A stretch of 64,000 bases of DNA. Origin: Streptomyces stelliscabiei. GTDB lineage: Bacteria; Actinomycetota; Actinomycetes; Streptomycetales; Streptomycetaceae. A program made the position numbers and the translations under genes. The DNA is taken from positions 1 to 64,000 of the forward strand of contig NZ_JADBGF010000001.1 in the NCBI RefSeq assembly GCF_014873495.1, in the 5' to 3' direction. The notes under the pieces are model-generated. The model was not told the DNA's origin, ran no database searches, and saw only the letters and a program-made list of their open reading frames with translations. Positions 44,740 through 53,342 of this stretch are shown here, piece after piece. The first letter of the stretch is position 1, and each line of letters starts with the position of its first letter.

Positions 44740-46029
44740 TCAGCGGGTGAGCGATATTGCCTTGGCTTCCATGCGCGCCAGCGCGTGGAGAGCCGGTCCG
44801 GGCAGGTAGCGGTCGCTGTCCTGCTCGGGCCTGCTGGCGCCGGCTTCGGACGGGTCGGCGGTGGTGACGTCGCGGCCGAGAGGGTGGTCCAGGGCCCAGG
44901 GTTCGAGGTCCAGGAGTTCCATCTCGGAGCGGAGCCAGACACGGCCTGTTCCGGTGAGCCGGTACCAGGTTCCAGGGGGGACGCGGACCCCGATGGTGGG
45001 GTCCCCGAGGCGGATCACGGAGCGTTCGCCGTCCGCGGTCACTACCTCGATCTGCGCGTCCGTGCTGCCCGCCAGCCAGGTGAGGCGGCGGCGGGAGTAT
45101 TCGTGGCGGACGAACCGGCCGACGGCGCTGCCCTCGCCGGCCTCGGCGCTGCCCTCGCCGGCGTCGGGGCCGTCCCCGGCCGGGTGGCCGTCGAGGTCCA
45201 CTTCGAGGACGTCGGAGGTGCAGCTGTCGGTGGAGGGCACGACGGTGAAGGACTCCGGGCCCGTCAGCACGAAGTTGTTGCGGGAGGCCCACGCGTGGAC
45301 GTCGTCTGCGGTCTCGGCGGCCCGCCACGTCGGCCTGAGCGTCGCGTAGGTGGTGCTGCCGCCGATGGAGACGCGGTACCGGGCGGCGTAGGCGCCCTGG
45401 TCCTGCGCGTTGGTCTGCTGGGACATCCGGGAAAGCAGCAGGTGGGCGGCGACCGGCAGCTCGTGGCGGTTGGTGCGCACCACGGGAGCCTGCTGCGAGG
45501 AACGCAGGAAGGAGATGAGGTCGTTGTCCGGTTCCCAGTCGGGGTTCTGGTCGGCGTACCAGACCGGTTCGTCGCGGGTGACGACTCCGCCCAGTCCGTC
45601 GAGGGTGTGGGCGACGCCCTTGGGGATGATCAGGACCCGGTAGGGCGAGACGGCCATCTCGATGGTGATCTCGTCGCCGAGCTGGGGCGAGTCCTCGCGG
45701 CAGTCGATCAGGTGCACGGTGATCCGCTGGCCCTCGCCGAAGAAGGTGAGCCGGTCGTCCTGGCCTACGTGGATGCCGTAGGCGGAGTAGGCGAAGTCCT
45801 TCTCGTGGGTGACGTAGTCGGTGATGCCCGGTCCGTTCGAGATGCGGGTCACCCGGACGACGCCGTTCGTGCCGTCGCTCTCGCTCACGTTCGTGGTCTC
45901 CAGCCGCGCTCCCGGCAGGGAGAACTCCATGGAGGTGACGTCGTCGGGGACCTGGAAGGTCCCGATGTGGCGGCGTTCGGTGGTGCGGTCGAGCGCTGTA
46001 CGCGGCCCTGCGTCAGCGGTTTCGAGCAT
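44740..46029 (-). CDS. RmlC-like bicupin (first paralogue)
   Basis: ATG at 46029 with GAGAGAGGAA upstream; 429 residues. The N-terminal cupin reads YGIHVGQDDRLTFFGEGQ, HLIDCREDSPQLGDEITI, VLIIPKGVAHTLDGLGGV, aligning with RmlC and with the 381-residue gene downstream. A second cupin is near the end (VVTADGERSVIRLGDPTIGV, VPPGTWYRLTGTGRVWLRSE). An acidic, repetitive linker (GEGSAEAGEGSA) separates them. Two such bicupins in one operon with a peptide gene is unusual; they may form a heteromer acting on the same substrate. Confidence 0.75.
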   Translation of the reverse strand: MLETADAGPRTALDRTTERRHIGTFQVPDDVTSMEFSLPGARLETTNVSESDGTNGVVRVTRISNGPGITDYVTHEKDFAYSAYGIHVGQDDRLTFFGEGQRITVHLIDCREDSPQLGDEITIEMAVSPYRVLIIPKGVAHTLDGLGGVVTRDEPVWYADQNPDWEPDNDLISFLRSSQQAPVVRTNRHELPVAAHLLLSRMSQQTNAQDQGAYAARYRVSIGGSTTYATLRPTWRAAETADDVHAWASRNNFVLTGPESFTVVPSTDSCTSDVLEVDLDGHPAGDGPDAGEGSAEAGEGSAVGRFVRHEYSRRRLTWLAGSTDAQIEVVTADGERSVIRLGDPTIGVRVPPGTWYRLTGTGRVWLRSEMELLDLEPWALDHPLGRDVTTADPSEAGASRPEQDSDRYLPGPALHALARMEAKAISLTR

Positions 46030-46125
46030 GGTGGGTTCCTCTCTCTTGCCTTCGTGGTGGCCGACGCGCGGGCCCGGGGTGAGGAGAAGGGTGGAGGCGT
46101 TCGTACGGGCGGGCGTCCTGCGCCG

Positions 46126-46410
46126 TCACCAGAACTCGCGGCCGTCGTCGGCGTCCGTGGTGTCCGGCAGCCGCCAGGCTGCGAGCCGTGGTGTGTGGGC
46201 GATGGCCCGCAGACACGCCGCACGGGCGGTAAGCAGTGCCTCGGCCTCGCATTCGGCGAGGACGAAGAGAACCAGGTCGATCCGTTCTCCGTCGGCGCGT
46301 GTCCAGAGGTGCTCGATCCGGTCCGCGGAATGGAAGCGGGCGGTGAGGAGTTCCCTGAGGTCGTCGGGCGCCGCAGGTGTTCCGACCAGCCGCATAGTGA
46401 TCATGTACAT
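46126..46410 (-). CDS. 94-residue ferredoxin-like-fold protein
   Basis: ATG at 46410 (MYMITMRLVG) with CGAGGACC upstream. The strand-helix-strand-strand-helix-strand order (MYMITMRLV, PDDLRELLTARF, IDLVLFVLAECEAEALLTAR) fits a small ACT- or antibiotic-monooxygenase-like fold, but no catalytic residues stand out. It lies between the peptide gene and the first bicupin on the same strand. Role unknown. Confidence 0.6.
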   Translation of the reverse strand: MYMITMRLVGTPAAPDDLRELLTARFHSADRIEHLWTRADGERIDLVLFVLAECEAEALLTARAACLRAIAHTPRLAAWRLPDTTDADDGREFW

Positions 46411-46517
46411 GGGGTCCTCGGGTGGCCTGGCACCGCCGGCCACCCGGTGGGATCGACGCCAGAGCAACTGGCCGGCGCCAGCGCCCTGACGCGGTGCCGG
46501 TCCCGCCCTGGGGCCCC

Positions 46518-46573
46518 ACCCAGCCGAACCCGTCGCTGGCCACGACCCGGGGCGTTACCCAGCCGAACCCGTC
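46518..46573 (-). repeat. Two 17-base direct repeats, 39 bases apart, encoding DGFGWV
   Basis: The same 17 bases occur at 46518-46534 and 46557-46573. The period is 39 bases, exactly 13 codons, so both copies read in one frame on the minus strand as DGFGWVTPRVVAS and DGFGWVGPQGG. This frame is the same as that of the 31-residue peptide gene just upstream, after its TGA and four codons. Confidence 0.7.
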
Positions 46574-46588
46574 ATCGGCGGACGTACG

Positions 46589-46684
46589 TCAGGCGTCCGG
46601 CACCTCGTGGGAGGCGGCTCCTGAGGTTCCGACGGCGACGATGAGAGCGGCGGATGCGAGCAGGACTGCGGCGATCCGGGACAT
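46589..46684 (-). CDS. 31-residue secreted peptide gene at the head of the bicupin operon
   Basis: ATG at 46684 follows GGTGGAG at good spacing and starts a 31-residue frame: MSR, a hydrophobic core (IAAVLLASAALIVAVGTSG), an AAS cleavage-like site and the short polar end HEVPDA before TGA. It is too short to be more than a signal plus a small peptide. Past the stop the same frame reads RTSADDGFGWVTP and a second DGFGWV unit, so the original product may have been longer with repeated peptide units. The AT-richer stretch 46685-46800 upstream is a likely promoter. Confidence 0.6.
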   Translation of the reverse strand: MSRIAAVLLASAALIVAVGTSGAASHEVPDA

Positions 46685-46827
46685 GACAAACTCCACCCTT
46701 AGGAATCGGCTTATTTTGTCTTCGTTATCGCGTTCACCCCGTTCTGAGGGGGTGTTGCGTTCGATGGCTTAAGGCTGTCCCACGGCGGTGGCGGTGTCAC
46801 TAGACGAGCAAGTTGTATGTCATGTCC

Positions 46828-46865
46828 GGGGGCTGAGGAACATCAGAACGAAAAGCGGCGCTAAG
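46828..46865 (+). repeat. Tn3-family terminal inverted repeat (38 bp)
   Basis: The 38 bases begin GGGGGCTGA, contain AGAACGAAAA and end GCTAAG, matching in length and in these blocks the canonical Tn3 end (GGGGTCTGA, GGAACGAAAA, GTTAAG). It is oriented with its outer edge to the left and a Tn3-type transposase fragment begins 92 bases further inside. Confidence 0.8.
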
Positions 46866-46957
46866 CCCGTCCCGGCCTCTGCGAGGGCTTTGACCTGGAC
46901 TTCTGTGGTGGCTGAACCTTCGGCAGTCGTGTTGATCGACTGTTCTGGAGGTCCGGG

Positions 46958-47110
46958 GTGCCGGCGGAGTTTCTGACGGATGAGCAGGCTGCCGCGCACG
47001 CGGCGTATCGCGGGGCGCCGTCCCCTGCGGAGTTGGAGCGGTTCTTCTTCCTGGATGACGCGGATCGGGAGCTGATCGAGTCCAAGAGACGGGCCCACCA
47101 CCGCAGGCAC
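46958..47110 (+). pseudogene. Tn3-family transposase, N-terminal fragment
   Basis: GTG start with GGAGG upstream, then PAEFLTDEQAAAHAAYRGAP and SPAELERFFFLDDADRELIE, the N-terminal DUF4158 segment of Tn3-family transposases. Similarity ends after about 50 residues and the remaining ~900 residues of the transposase are absent. With the end at 46828 it is one truncated flank of a Tn3-like transposon. Confidence 0.8.
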
Positions 47111-47533
47111 AGCCTCCCCCTCGCCACAGACAACGGGGCCCGCTTCACACACGGCCCCGAGAACGTCGCCGCAGGCCGTGATCAGCGATGCCGCAGACAA
47201 TAGGGCGTTATCCGTGGAACAACCTCACACCCGCCCCGCGACCGACACCCCGTCAGCCCCCAGGCGAGTTGGAGCAGTCCGAGGTGGAGGTCGGCTCGTA
47301 TCTCGTAGCGGATCCGCAGGGCGGCGCTCACAGCCACGCGGGCGGGCCGGGGTACCTATCCGCCGCCGGTAGGACGGAGGGGTACGGGGCGCTCGGTCGC
47401 GTAGGCGGCGAGACCCGGGATGCTCCCGGTCACCTGTACCGGGTCCATGCCGCCAGGCACGCCCAGAACCAGGTCCGGCTGCCGTCCTCGGCTCCAGCCC
47501 GGCATATCGGAGCGATTTGTTAGCGTCAGCAGC
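47111..47533. other. Intergenic stretch after the Tn3 fragment
   Basis: No frame here is supported. It probably contains the break point of the Tn3 remnant and the P450 promoter. Confidence 0.4.
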
Positions 47534-48742
47534 GTGAACGATTCATCCCTGCCCGACAGGCGCGCCACGAGCGTCGTCGAATCCTGTCCGCTCGGTGCCA
47601 CGACCACGCTCGCCGAACTCGCCCGGGACCCGCATCCGCGGCTGGCGCTGCTGCGTGCGCGGGAGCCGGTGTCCTGGGTCCCCGAGTTGGACGGCTGGCT
47701 GGTGACCCGTCGTGATCTCGCCCTCAGCGTGATGCAGGACGCCGCTACCTTCACCGTCGATGACCCCCGGTTCTCCACCGCGCAGATCGTCGGCCCCAGC
47801 ATGCTCTCGCTCGACGGCGACCAGCACACCCGGCACCGCAAACCCTTCAACTCCCCCTTCCGACCCCGGGCCGTGCGTGACGGTTTCGCCGCGTTCATAG
47901 AGCGGGAAACCGACCGGCTCATCACCGAGCTGGAGCCGACGGGCGCCGTCGACCTGCGACGTGCCTTCGCCGGCCCCCTTGCGGTCGCGGTCGTGACCAA
48001 GGCCCTGGGGCTGGTCGGCACCGACGGGGAAACAGTGCTCGCCTGGTACGACTCCATCGTGCAGTCGGTCTCGGACATCACCGCCGGCCACGAGGCAGGC
48101 CCCGCGGGTCTCGCGGCATACGCGCAGCTGAGAACTGCAGTGGAAGCCACCGTGGCCGACCAGCACGCTTCCTCTCTCCTCGTCTCGGCCGCCGGGCAGC
48201 TGACAGTGCCCGAGGTGGCATCCAATGCCGCCGTACTGATGTTCGGAGGCATCGAGACCACCGAAGCGATGATCACCAACGCGCTGCTGCACCTGCTGCG
48301 GCACCCCGACCAACTCGCCCTTGTCCGGGCCAACTCCGACCTGCTGGACGGCGCGATCGAAGAATCCCTGCGCCTCGAACCCGGCGCGGCGGTCGTGGAC
48401 CGCTACGCCACCCGTGACACCGTCCTCGGCCCGGCCACGATCCACCGCGGCGACCTCGTCACCGTCTCCCTGACCGGGGCCAACCGCGACCCGGCCGTCT
48501 TCCCCGACCCCGACCTGTTCGACGTCCGCCGCGAGAACGCGCGTCTGCAACTGGCCTTCGCACACGGCCCGCACTACTGCCTCGCGGCGCACCTCGCCCG
48601 CCTGGAGACCCGCATCGCCCTCCAGCACCTACTCGAACGCCTACCCGCCCTGCGCCTCGACCCCGGCCACCCCGCGGCCCCCTACGGCCTGGTCTTCCGC
48701 AAACCCACCACCCTGCATGTGCGGTGGGACCAAGCGGCCTGA
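47534..48742 (+). CDS. Cytochrome P450
   Basis: The 402-residue product has the I-helix motif FGGIETTE near residue 240, the ExxR pair EESLRLEP, and the heme-binding loop FAHGPHYCLAAHLARLE with Cys349. The second-last loop residue pattern (HGPHYC) is common in bacterial class I P450s. GTG start at 47534 without a clear ribosome site. No ferredoxin or reductase gene is adjacent. It lies near, but divergent from, the bicupin operon and beyond a Tn3 remnant, so a functional link is uncertain. Likely a monooxygenase of a small molecule. Confidence 0.85.
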   Translation: MNDSSLPDRRATSVVESCPLGATTTLAELARDPHPRLALLRAREPVSWVPELDGWLVTRRDLALSVMQDAATFTVDDPRFSTAQIVGPSMLSLDGDQHTRHRKPFNSPFRPRAVRDGFAAFIERETDRLITELEPTGAVDLRRAFAGPLAVAVVTKALGLVGTDGETVLAWYDSIVQSVSDITAGHEAGPAGLAAYAQLRTAVEATVADQHASSLLVSAAGQLTVPEVASNAAVLMFGGIETTEAMITNALLHLLRHPDQLALVRANSDLLDGAIEESLRLEPGAAVVDRYATRDTVLGPATIHRGDLVTVSLTGANRDPAVFPDPDLFDVRRENARLQLAFAHGPHYCLAAHLARLETRIALQHLLERLPALRLDPGHPAAPYGLVFRKPTTLHVRWDQAA

Positions 48743-48799
48743 CCCACGACACCGGAGACGACTCCACACGAGTCCACATGCGTCGCAGGGCAGAACCCC

Positions 48800-49159
48800 C
48801 TACAAACGGGCTACCGACCGGGAGTGTGGAGCGGGGTGGTGGGTGATGCCGTAGTTGCGGGCGAAGTGGTTGGCCTCCATCGCCGATCCAGTCATCCGAT
48901 GCAGCCAGAACCCGTACGCCACTGACTCCATCTGCTCGGCTGTCAAGTACAACAGCCACCGCCGCGCGCTGCGATCACAGCGGGCCGTACGCGCCTGCTC
49001 CGCCAGCCCTGCCGCCACCGGCACCCGCAGCCGGCCGGCCAGGCCGAGGAACAGACGCAGCGCCGCCATCTGAGAGGGCAGCAACTCCACCAGGCGCCGT
49101 CCCGTATCCGGTTCGTCCACGGCGCCGGCAGGGCGGGGACGGGAGCCGGCGTAGAGCAA
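48800..49159 (-). pseudogene. 5'-truncated copy 3 of the repeat-family gene
   Basis: The frame VELLPSQMAALRLFLGLAGR, YLTAEQMESVAYGFWLHRMT, EANHFARNYGITHHPAPH matches the C-terminal two thirds of the gene at 24840-25460. Homology ends at about 49159, where the CoiA-like remnant begins, and the last residues differ (SRSVARL). It has no proper start. Confidence 0.7.
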
Positions 49160-50667
49160 CCGGCAGGCCCACGTCGGGCGGACGTCCTGGTGCGGGCATT
49201 GGCTGGGCGGCTGCCGAGGCCGGCTGACGATCAGGACGCCCGCCGGCCGGGTCGCGCACTTCGCACACCTTCCCGGACCCGAGCACGCGGTGTGCCGCAG
49301 GGCGTCGGTGGGCGTCTCCGGCGCCGACCACCCCTACATCAAGCAGCAGCTCCTCGCGTGGCTGGCCGGGCAGAGCATCACGGCCACCGCGCGCCTGCCC
49401 GAAGACGCCGAACGGCTCGGAGGCGAGGTCGTGTTCGAGCCGGGCGGTCACGGCTGTCTGCGGGTGCTGCTGAATGAGGACGCCGCGCTGCCCGCGCCCG
49501 CGGACGGCACGCAGCTGGTGCTGGGCCGCACGTCGCGCACGATCCGCACCGGCTCACCGTCGACGGCTACGTGCTGCGCATCCGCTGCGACACCGACAAC
49601 GCCGGGCGCCGCGTCATGGTCGGAACCCAACTGCACGGCCACACCCAGTGGTTCAGCCTTGACGAATGCCATCTGAAGCCGTGGGGACTGTCCACGCCCG
49701 CGGTCGAGGAGGTCCGCCGCCTGCGCAGCAGCAGCCGCCCCCTCGCCGCCTTCCCGCACCGCGCCACGCCGGCCCGCTCCGATGCCGCGGTGCGGCCGGT
49801 GGCCGCGCCCCAGGCGACGGACGCACCGCCACGAGGTATTCGCGGCCCTGCGCAAGGCCGTCGAGGGTCAGCACAACACCAGAGCACTGCGCCACTGCCT
49901 CACCCATGCAGAGGCCGCCGCCCGCGGCGGCGCGAGCGCCGAGGAGAACGATCTGCTACGCCGCGCCGCCGATCTGCTACTGGCCAGGGAACGCGGGGTG
50001 GGCCTCAGCGCCCCGCCCTCCCTCGCACCGCGGCGCGGCCGCCTCTCCCGTGCCGGACGCACGGGCCAGAGCCGCGCGGGGCAGGCGACCGAGACGGTCG
50101 CCGACCTCCTGGACACGCTCGAGCGACGCCGCGGTCACCTGCGTCCCGGCGAGCAGCAGCGCCTGGTGGCCCAGTTGAAGGACAAGGCCGAGGAGGCCGG
50201 GCCCTGGCTGACTCGTCAGCAGCGCAGACGGATCAGCGCCTGGGACAAGCGCACCCAGCAAACACCCGCAGCGCCCAAGACCAAACCGACGACGCGGGTC
50301 TCCGTTTTACCGGCGGCCGCCGTGGAGGCCCCCGCGCGCCTGGCGGCAGCTGAGCGGCGCACGCGCGGCGGCTCACGCCGCAACCGCTGTCCCTGGCGAC
50401 GTCGACGCCGTGGCGGACGCCGCGCGCGACGTCCTAGAGCACACCGCCCGGCTCGGCGCGACCATCAGCTGGGACCGACTGTGCGAGCAGGTCAAAGGAC
50501 TGGCCGAGCTGACCGAAGTCCAGCAGCGCCAGGCCCTAAAGTCCGCGTCCCGCCCCCGCTCCATCCCGCCGCTGGCAGCCCTGATCACCACCGGTGACGG
50601 GACGCCGCACCCGCACTCCCGGCACCTCGCGGGGGTGAGCGACGGGCCGACCGCCGAGGCGTCCTGA
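49160..50667 (+). pseudogene. Competence protein CoiA-like gene, frameshifted several times
   Basis: Pieces in successive frames make one protein-like sequence: RLTIRTPAGRVAHFAHLPG, GADHPYIKQQLLAWLAGQSI, then (shift near 49520) PHVAHDPHRLTVDGYVLRIR and WFSLDECHLKPWGLS, then (shift near 49820) EVFAALRKAVEGQHNTRALR, and (shift near 50330) LGATISWDRLCEQVKGLAEL. The zinc-ribbon-like start and central part resemble CoiA-family proteins of Streptomyces. The 5' end is lost at 49160. Three shifts argue for decay unless the sequence has errors. Confidence 0.6.
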
Positions 50668-50910
50668 CACAAGGCCGTGGCCGACGTCCACGCCTGCTAC
50701 CGGCGCAGCCGCCCGGCGCCCGGCGCCCGGCCGAGTGAACGCATCAGCTGACCGAGGTGTGCCGGTGCTTCGTGACCTCTCGCGGTGAAGGTTGGCGGGC
50801 AGCAGGGCGCCGCGGGTCTGCTGCAGGTTCAGCTGTGGGGCCGCGGCTCCCGCTGCGCCGCTGGTGGCGCGTGCGCGCGGTGGTCCCGGGGGCGGAGCGA
50901 GGCCCCTGCC

Positions 50911-51609
50911 CTAGGACGGGTGGTGGGCGGTCACCAACAGCGTGTCGGCGGTGCGCGGCCCGCTGGTGGCGGGGAGCACGTCGACGGTGATGTCGGTGAA
51001 TCCGGCCTCGTCGAGCAGCTTGGTCCACACATGCTCCTGCAGGACCCAGCGCCGCATCGTGGCCGCTTCGCCGTCCGGCGCCTTTGCCGGGATGTCGGCA
51101 GCCACCACGTCGGGCTGGGCAGGCGCCCCGTTCAGGAAGTGGGCGAGGGTCGCGAACGCCAGCCGCCCGCCCGGCGTGAGCGCGACGGCCGCCGCTGACA
51201 GCAGATCGCGCGGATCGGTGAAGTCCACGGCGCCGAAGACGCTGTACAGCACGTCGTACGCGCCGGGCATCGCCTGCAGATGGGGCACCGCGCCGGACTG
51301 CACCATGCGCAGACGAGGGGCGAGGTGTGCGTAGAGGTCGGTTGCCATGGCGTGCTGGGCGGGCGAGGCGTCGACGGCGACGATCCGGGCTGGCTGATGA
51401 TGGACCGCCAGGTGGGCTGCGTGCCGGGCTGCGCCGGCGCCGAGGTCGCCCACACAGCGGCCGGTCAGGTCTCCCAGGATCTCGGGGCCGGGCCCTGCGT
51501 CCTGGCTCCAACTCCAGTAGAAGGTGGAGGGAACAGCGCGGTCACGGATGGCGCGGGCGCGGCCGTAGTGGTGCCAGAGGTCTGTGGTGCTGGTGGTCAC
51601 CCGGTCCAT
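50911..51609 (-). CDS. Class I SAM-dependent methyltransferase, copy B
   Basis: Intact 232-residue duplicate of the gene at 3239-3940. Motif I is GDLGAGAARHAAHLA, the post-motif is LTPGGRLAF and the C-terminal RTADTLLVTAHHPS is kept. The two proteins differ at scattered positions along their length, so the duplication is not recent. It is the only intact member of the second trio: the small protein downstream of it in the array is frameshifted and the regulator is cut. Confidence 0.8.
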   Translation of the reverse strand: MDRVTTSTTDLWHHYGRARAIRDRAVPSTFYWSWSQDAGPGPEILGDLTGRCVGDLGAGAARHAAHLAVHHQPARIVAVDASPAQHAMATDLYAHLAPRLRMVQSGAVPHLQAMPGAYDVLYSVFGAVDFTDPRDLLSAAAVALTPGGRLAFATLAHFLNGAPAQPDVVAADIPAKAPDGEAATMRRWVLQEHVWTKLLDEAGFTDITVDVLPATSGPRTADTLLVTAHHPS

Positions 51610-51719
51610 CCTGGCGGCCGTGACCAGGCCGCAGGCCGGTTCACTGAAATCTCACCCCGGCGGGCCCTCGGGCTCCAGCGATGTGGCCGAGGCCCGAGGA
51701 GCTCGCCGTTGCGGGGTCG

Positions 51720-52191
51720 TCAGTGTGAGTCGTTGCCGGGGTGGCACGGGCCGCAGTCGGCGGCGTCCGTCCACAGCGGCAGGTCGACCTCCCAGCCGTC
51801 GGCGGCGATGATGTGGGCCGTCTTGATCACGGAGCCGTCGTTCTTCATGCCCACCTTGGGCACGTGGTGCAGGAACACACCGCCGTTGAACCTCTCGCAC
51901 AGCTCGGCGTACGCAACGGTGTCCAGGATGACCGTGTGGACGCCGATGTCCACGAGCTTGCTGGGCGCCAACCCCAGGCTCTCGCCCCGGTGGTTCATCG
52001 CGGTCAGCAGATAGGCGTAGCCCTGGCCGAGGACCCGTGCGGCCATGACCGAGTCGTAGGGGTGATCCCGCATGAGGAGCCCGACCTGCTTGTCCCACAG
52101 GTCGGGGCGGCACGACGTCGCGTGCACGGCGGACCGGGCCGGTCGTCGGGTCGGCGGACGGAGGAGGTGCGACAGCGGCGGTGGTTGCCAT
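51720..52191 (-). pseudogene. GRDP-like protein, copy B, frameshifted
   Basis: From the ATG at 52191 the frame reads MATTAAVAPPPSADPTTGPV, then near 52107 the sequence TCGGGGCGG stands where copy A has TCGGCCGG, a net gain of one base. The remaining 125 codons (PDLWDKQVGLLMRDHPYDS to DCGPCHPGNDSH) are intact in the other frame. An internal start could yield a shorter protein, but none has a good ribosome site. Confidence 0.75.
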
Positions 52192-52379
52192 GGTGTGCCT
52201 CCGATGGACGGTGCCCCGCGGCGCGGGGCAGTGCACCCAGCACACCGCGCCGAGCAGCCACGCAGTGATCAACTCTCGCTCTGTGCACGGCGTTTGCATA
52301 TCGTGCAAGCGGCCTCGACGCGGCCGGGCCAGCGCCCGTAGCGTGGAGGGCCCCTTTCTGTGCGGTGTGGGAGGGACGC

Positions 52380-52691
52380 GTGCCCGTTGACCCGCTCTGG
52401 AGCAGCACGACAGCACTGCAGTTGGCCGCGCAGCGGCGCCCCGGCGCGCTGATCCGGATCGGACGCCAGCACCACGCCTGGACGCTGGTCGTGCTCGCCG
52501 AACGGATCGGCTGCTCGCCCGCGACCGTCTCCCGGCTGGAGCGCCGCACCCGGATCGCCGACCTGGCCCTGGTGCACCGTGCCGCACGGGAAGTCGGTAT
52601 GCCCCGGCACATCCTCATGACATCCCTCGCGCCAGCGCCCGCTACGGCAGCGACGGCCACTAGAGTGACGGCCAGTCAGCGTGCGTTTTAA
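52380..52691 (+). pseudogene. XRE regulator, copy B, truncated after the HTH domain
   Basis: GTG at 52380 in the same context as copy A. The HTH (VVLAERIGCSPATVSRLERR) is complete, but after TRVTASQR the sequence diverges and stops at once (AF). The 103-residue product lacks the C-terminal TPR-like half, so it could still bind DNA without its sensor part. Confidence 0.75.
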
Positions 52692-52761
52692 CCTCTGCCT
52701 CGATCAGTCTTTGGCTGGTCGAGGCAGACAAGAGAGCTCGCACGGAGCTGAGTGCCAGCTC

Positions 52762-53286
52762 TCAATCTTCATGCGACACACCGAGGTCGTGGCGCATAGC
52801 GGTTCTCATAGTTCGGAGCATCTCCCAGACCTCGTACTGGGCCTGGGCCGCGGTCTCCATCGTTTCGCCTGGTCCGGGGGCACCGCGTTCGAGGCGCTTA
52901 ACCTGGCCGTAGACCTTGTTCAGGGCTTGGTTGACGACACTCGCTCGCCTGAGTACTACTTCGGGGGCGATCATCTGTGCTTCGGAGTATCGATCGCGGT
53001 GCGCGTTCTTCGCTTCCTCGAGGGCGTCACTGTCGGCCTCCTCCACGCCGCGTTCCCTCATGACGTGCAGGTGGCGGTTGAGTGCGGTGGTGAACTGCCG
53101 AGCATCCCGGTTGAGTTCCACGTAGCAGGTGCGTCGCAGCGAACGGGCCTCGCGGACCTCCTCATGGTCTCGAACGAGCTCTATCTCCAGGCGCTTCGCT
53201 CGTTCGGAGCCGCGCTGGGTGAGTAGCGCCCCTCCCAGAGTTCCCGCGACGCCTGCGACAGCGATGATCACTGAGCTGAGATCCAC
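52762..53286 (-). CDS. Membrane-anchored coiled protein, conserved hypothetical
   Basis: I start at GTG 53286 (VDLSSVIIAVAGVAGTLGGA), giving one N-terminal membrane helix and a cytoplasmic helical part (RRTCYVELNRDARQFTTALN, HLHVMRERGVEEADSDALEE, RASVVNQALNKVYGQVKRLE). Similar single-helix proteins of about 170 residues are common in Streptomyces and have no known role. It begins just beyond the break point of the duplicated unit, in the opposite direction. Confidence 0.65.
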   Translation of the reverse strand: MDLSSVIIAVAGVAGTLGGALLTQRGSERAKRLEIELVRDHEEVREARSLRRTCYVELNRDARQFTTALNRHLHVMRERGVEEADSDALEEAKNAHRDRYSEAQMIAPEVVLRRASVVNQALNKVYGQVKRLERGAPGPGETMETAAQAQYEVWEMLRTMRTAMRHDLGVSHED

Positions 53287-53342
53287 CGACGTACCCCGTG
53301 AAATTCTTCGGCCCTCGTGCCCGCTGCACATGGCCCAGGCCG

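Larger units (their letters stand above)
50911..52682. repeat. Second copy of the 1.8 kb methyltransferase/GRDP-like/XRE unit
   Basis: Gene order, orientation and intergenic spacing match 3239-5020. Similarity stops abruptly at 52682 (shared CAGTCAGCGTG, then unrelated bases), inside the regulator gene. Both copies lie in the same orientation about 47.7 kb apart, so recombination between them could delete or duplicate everything in between. Confidence 0.85.

Noticed and set aside
46013..46543. Minus-strand frame of 176 codons covering the DGFGWV repeats and the 94-residue gene
   Set aside because: Its later part is Arg/Pro-rich shadow of the 94-residue gene; only the repeat-coding start is of interest and is reported separately.
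46518..46573. The 17-base repeats as a CRISPR
   Set aside because: Only two copies, no further spacers and no cas genes; the codon-exact period suggests coding.
44785..46644. Plus-strand open frame of 619 codons opposite the first bicupin
   Set aside because: Val/Gly/Ala-rich antisense shadow without start signals; the minus strand has clear ribosome sites.
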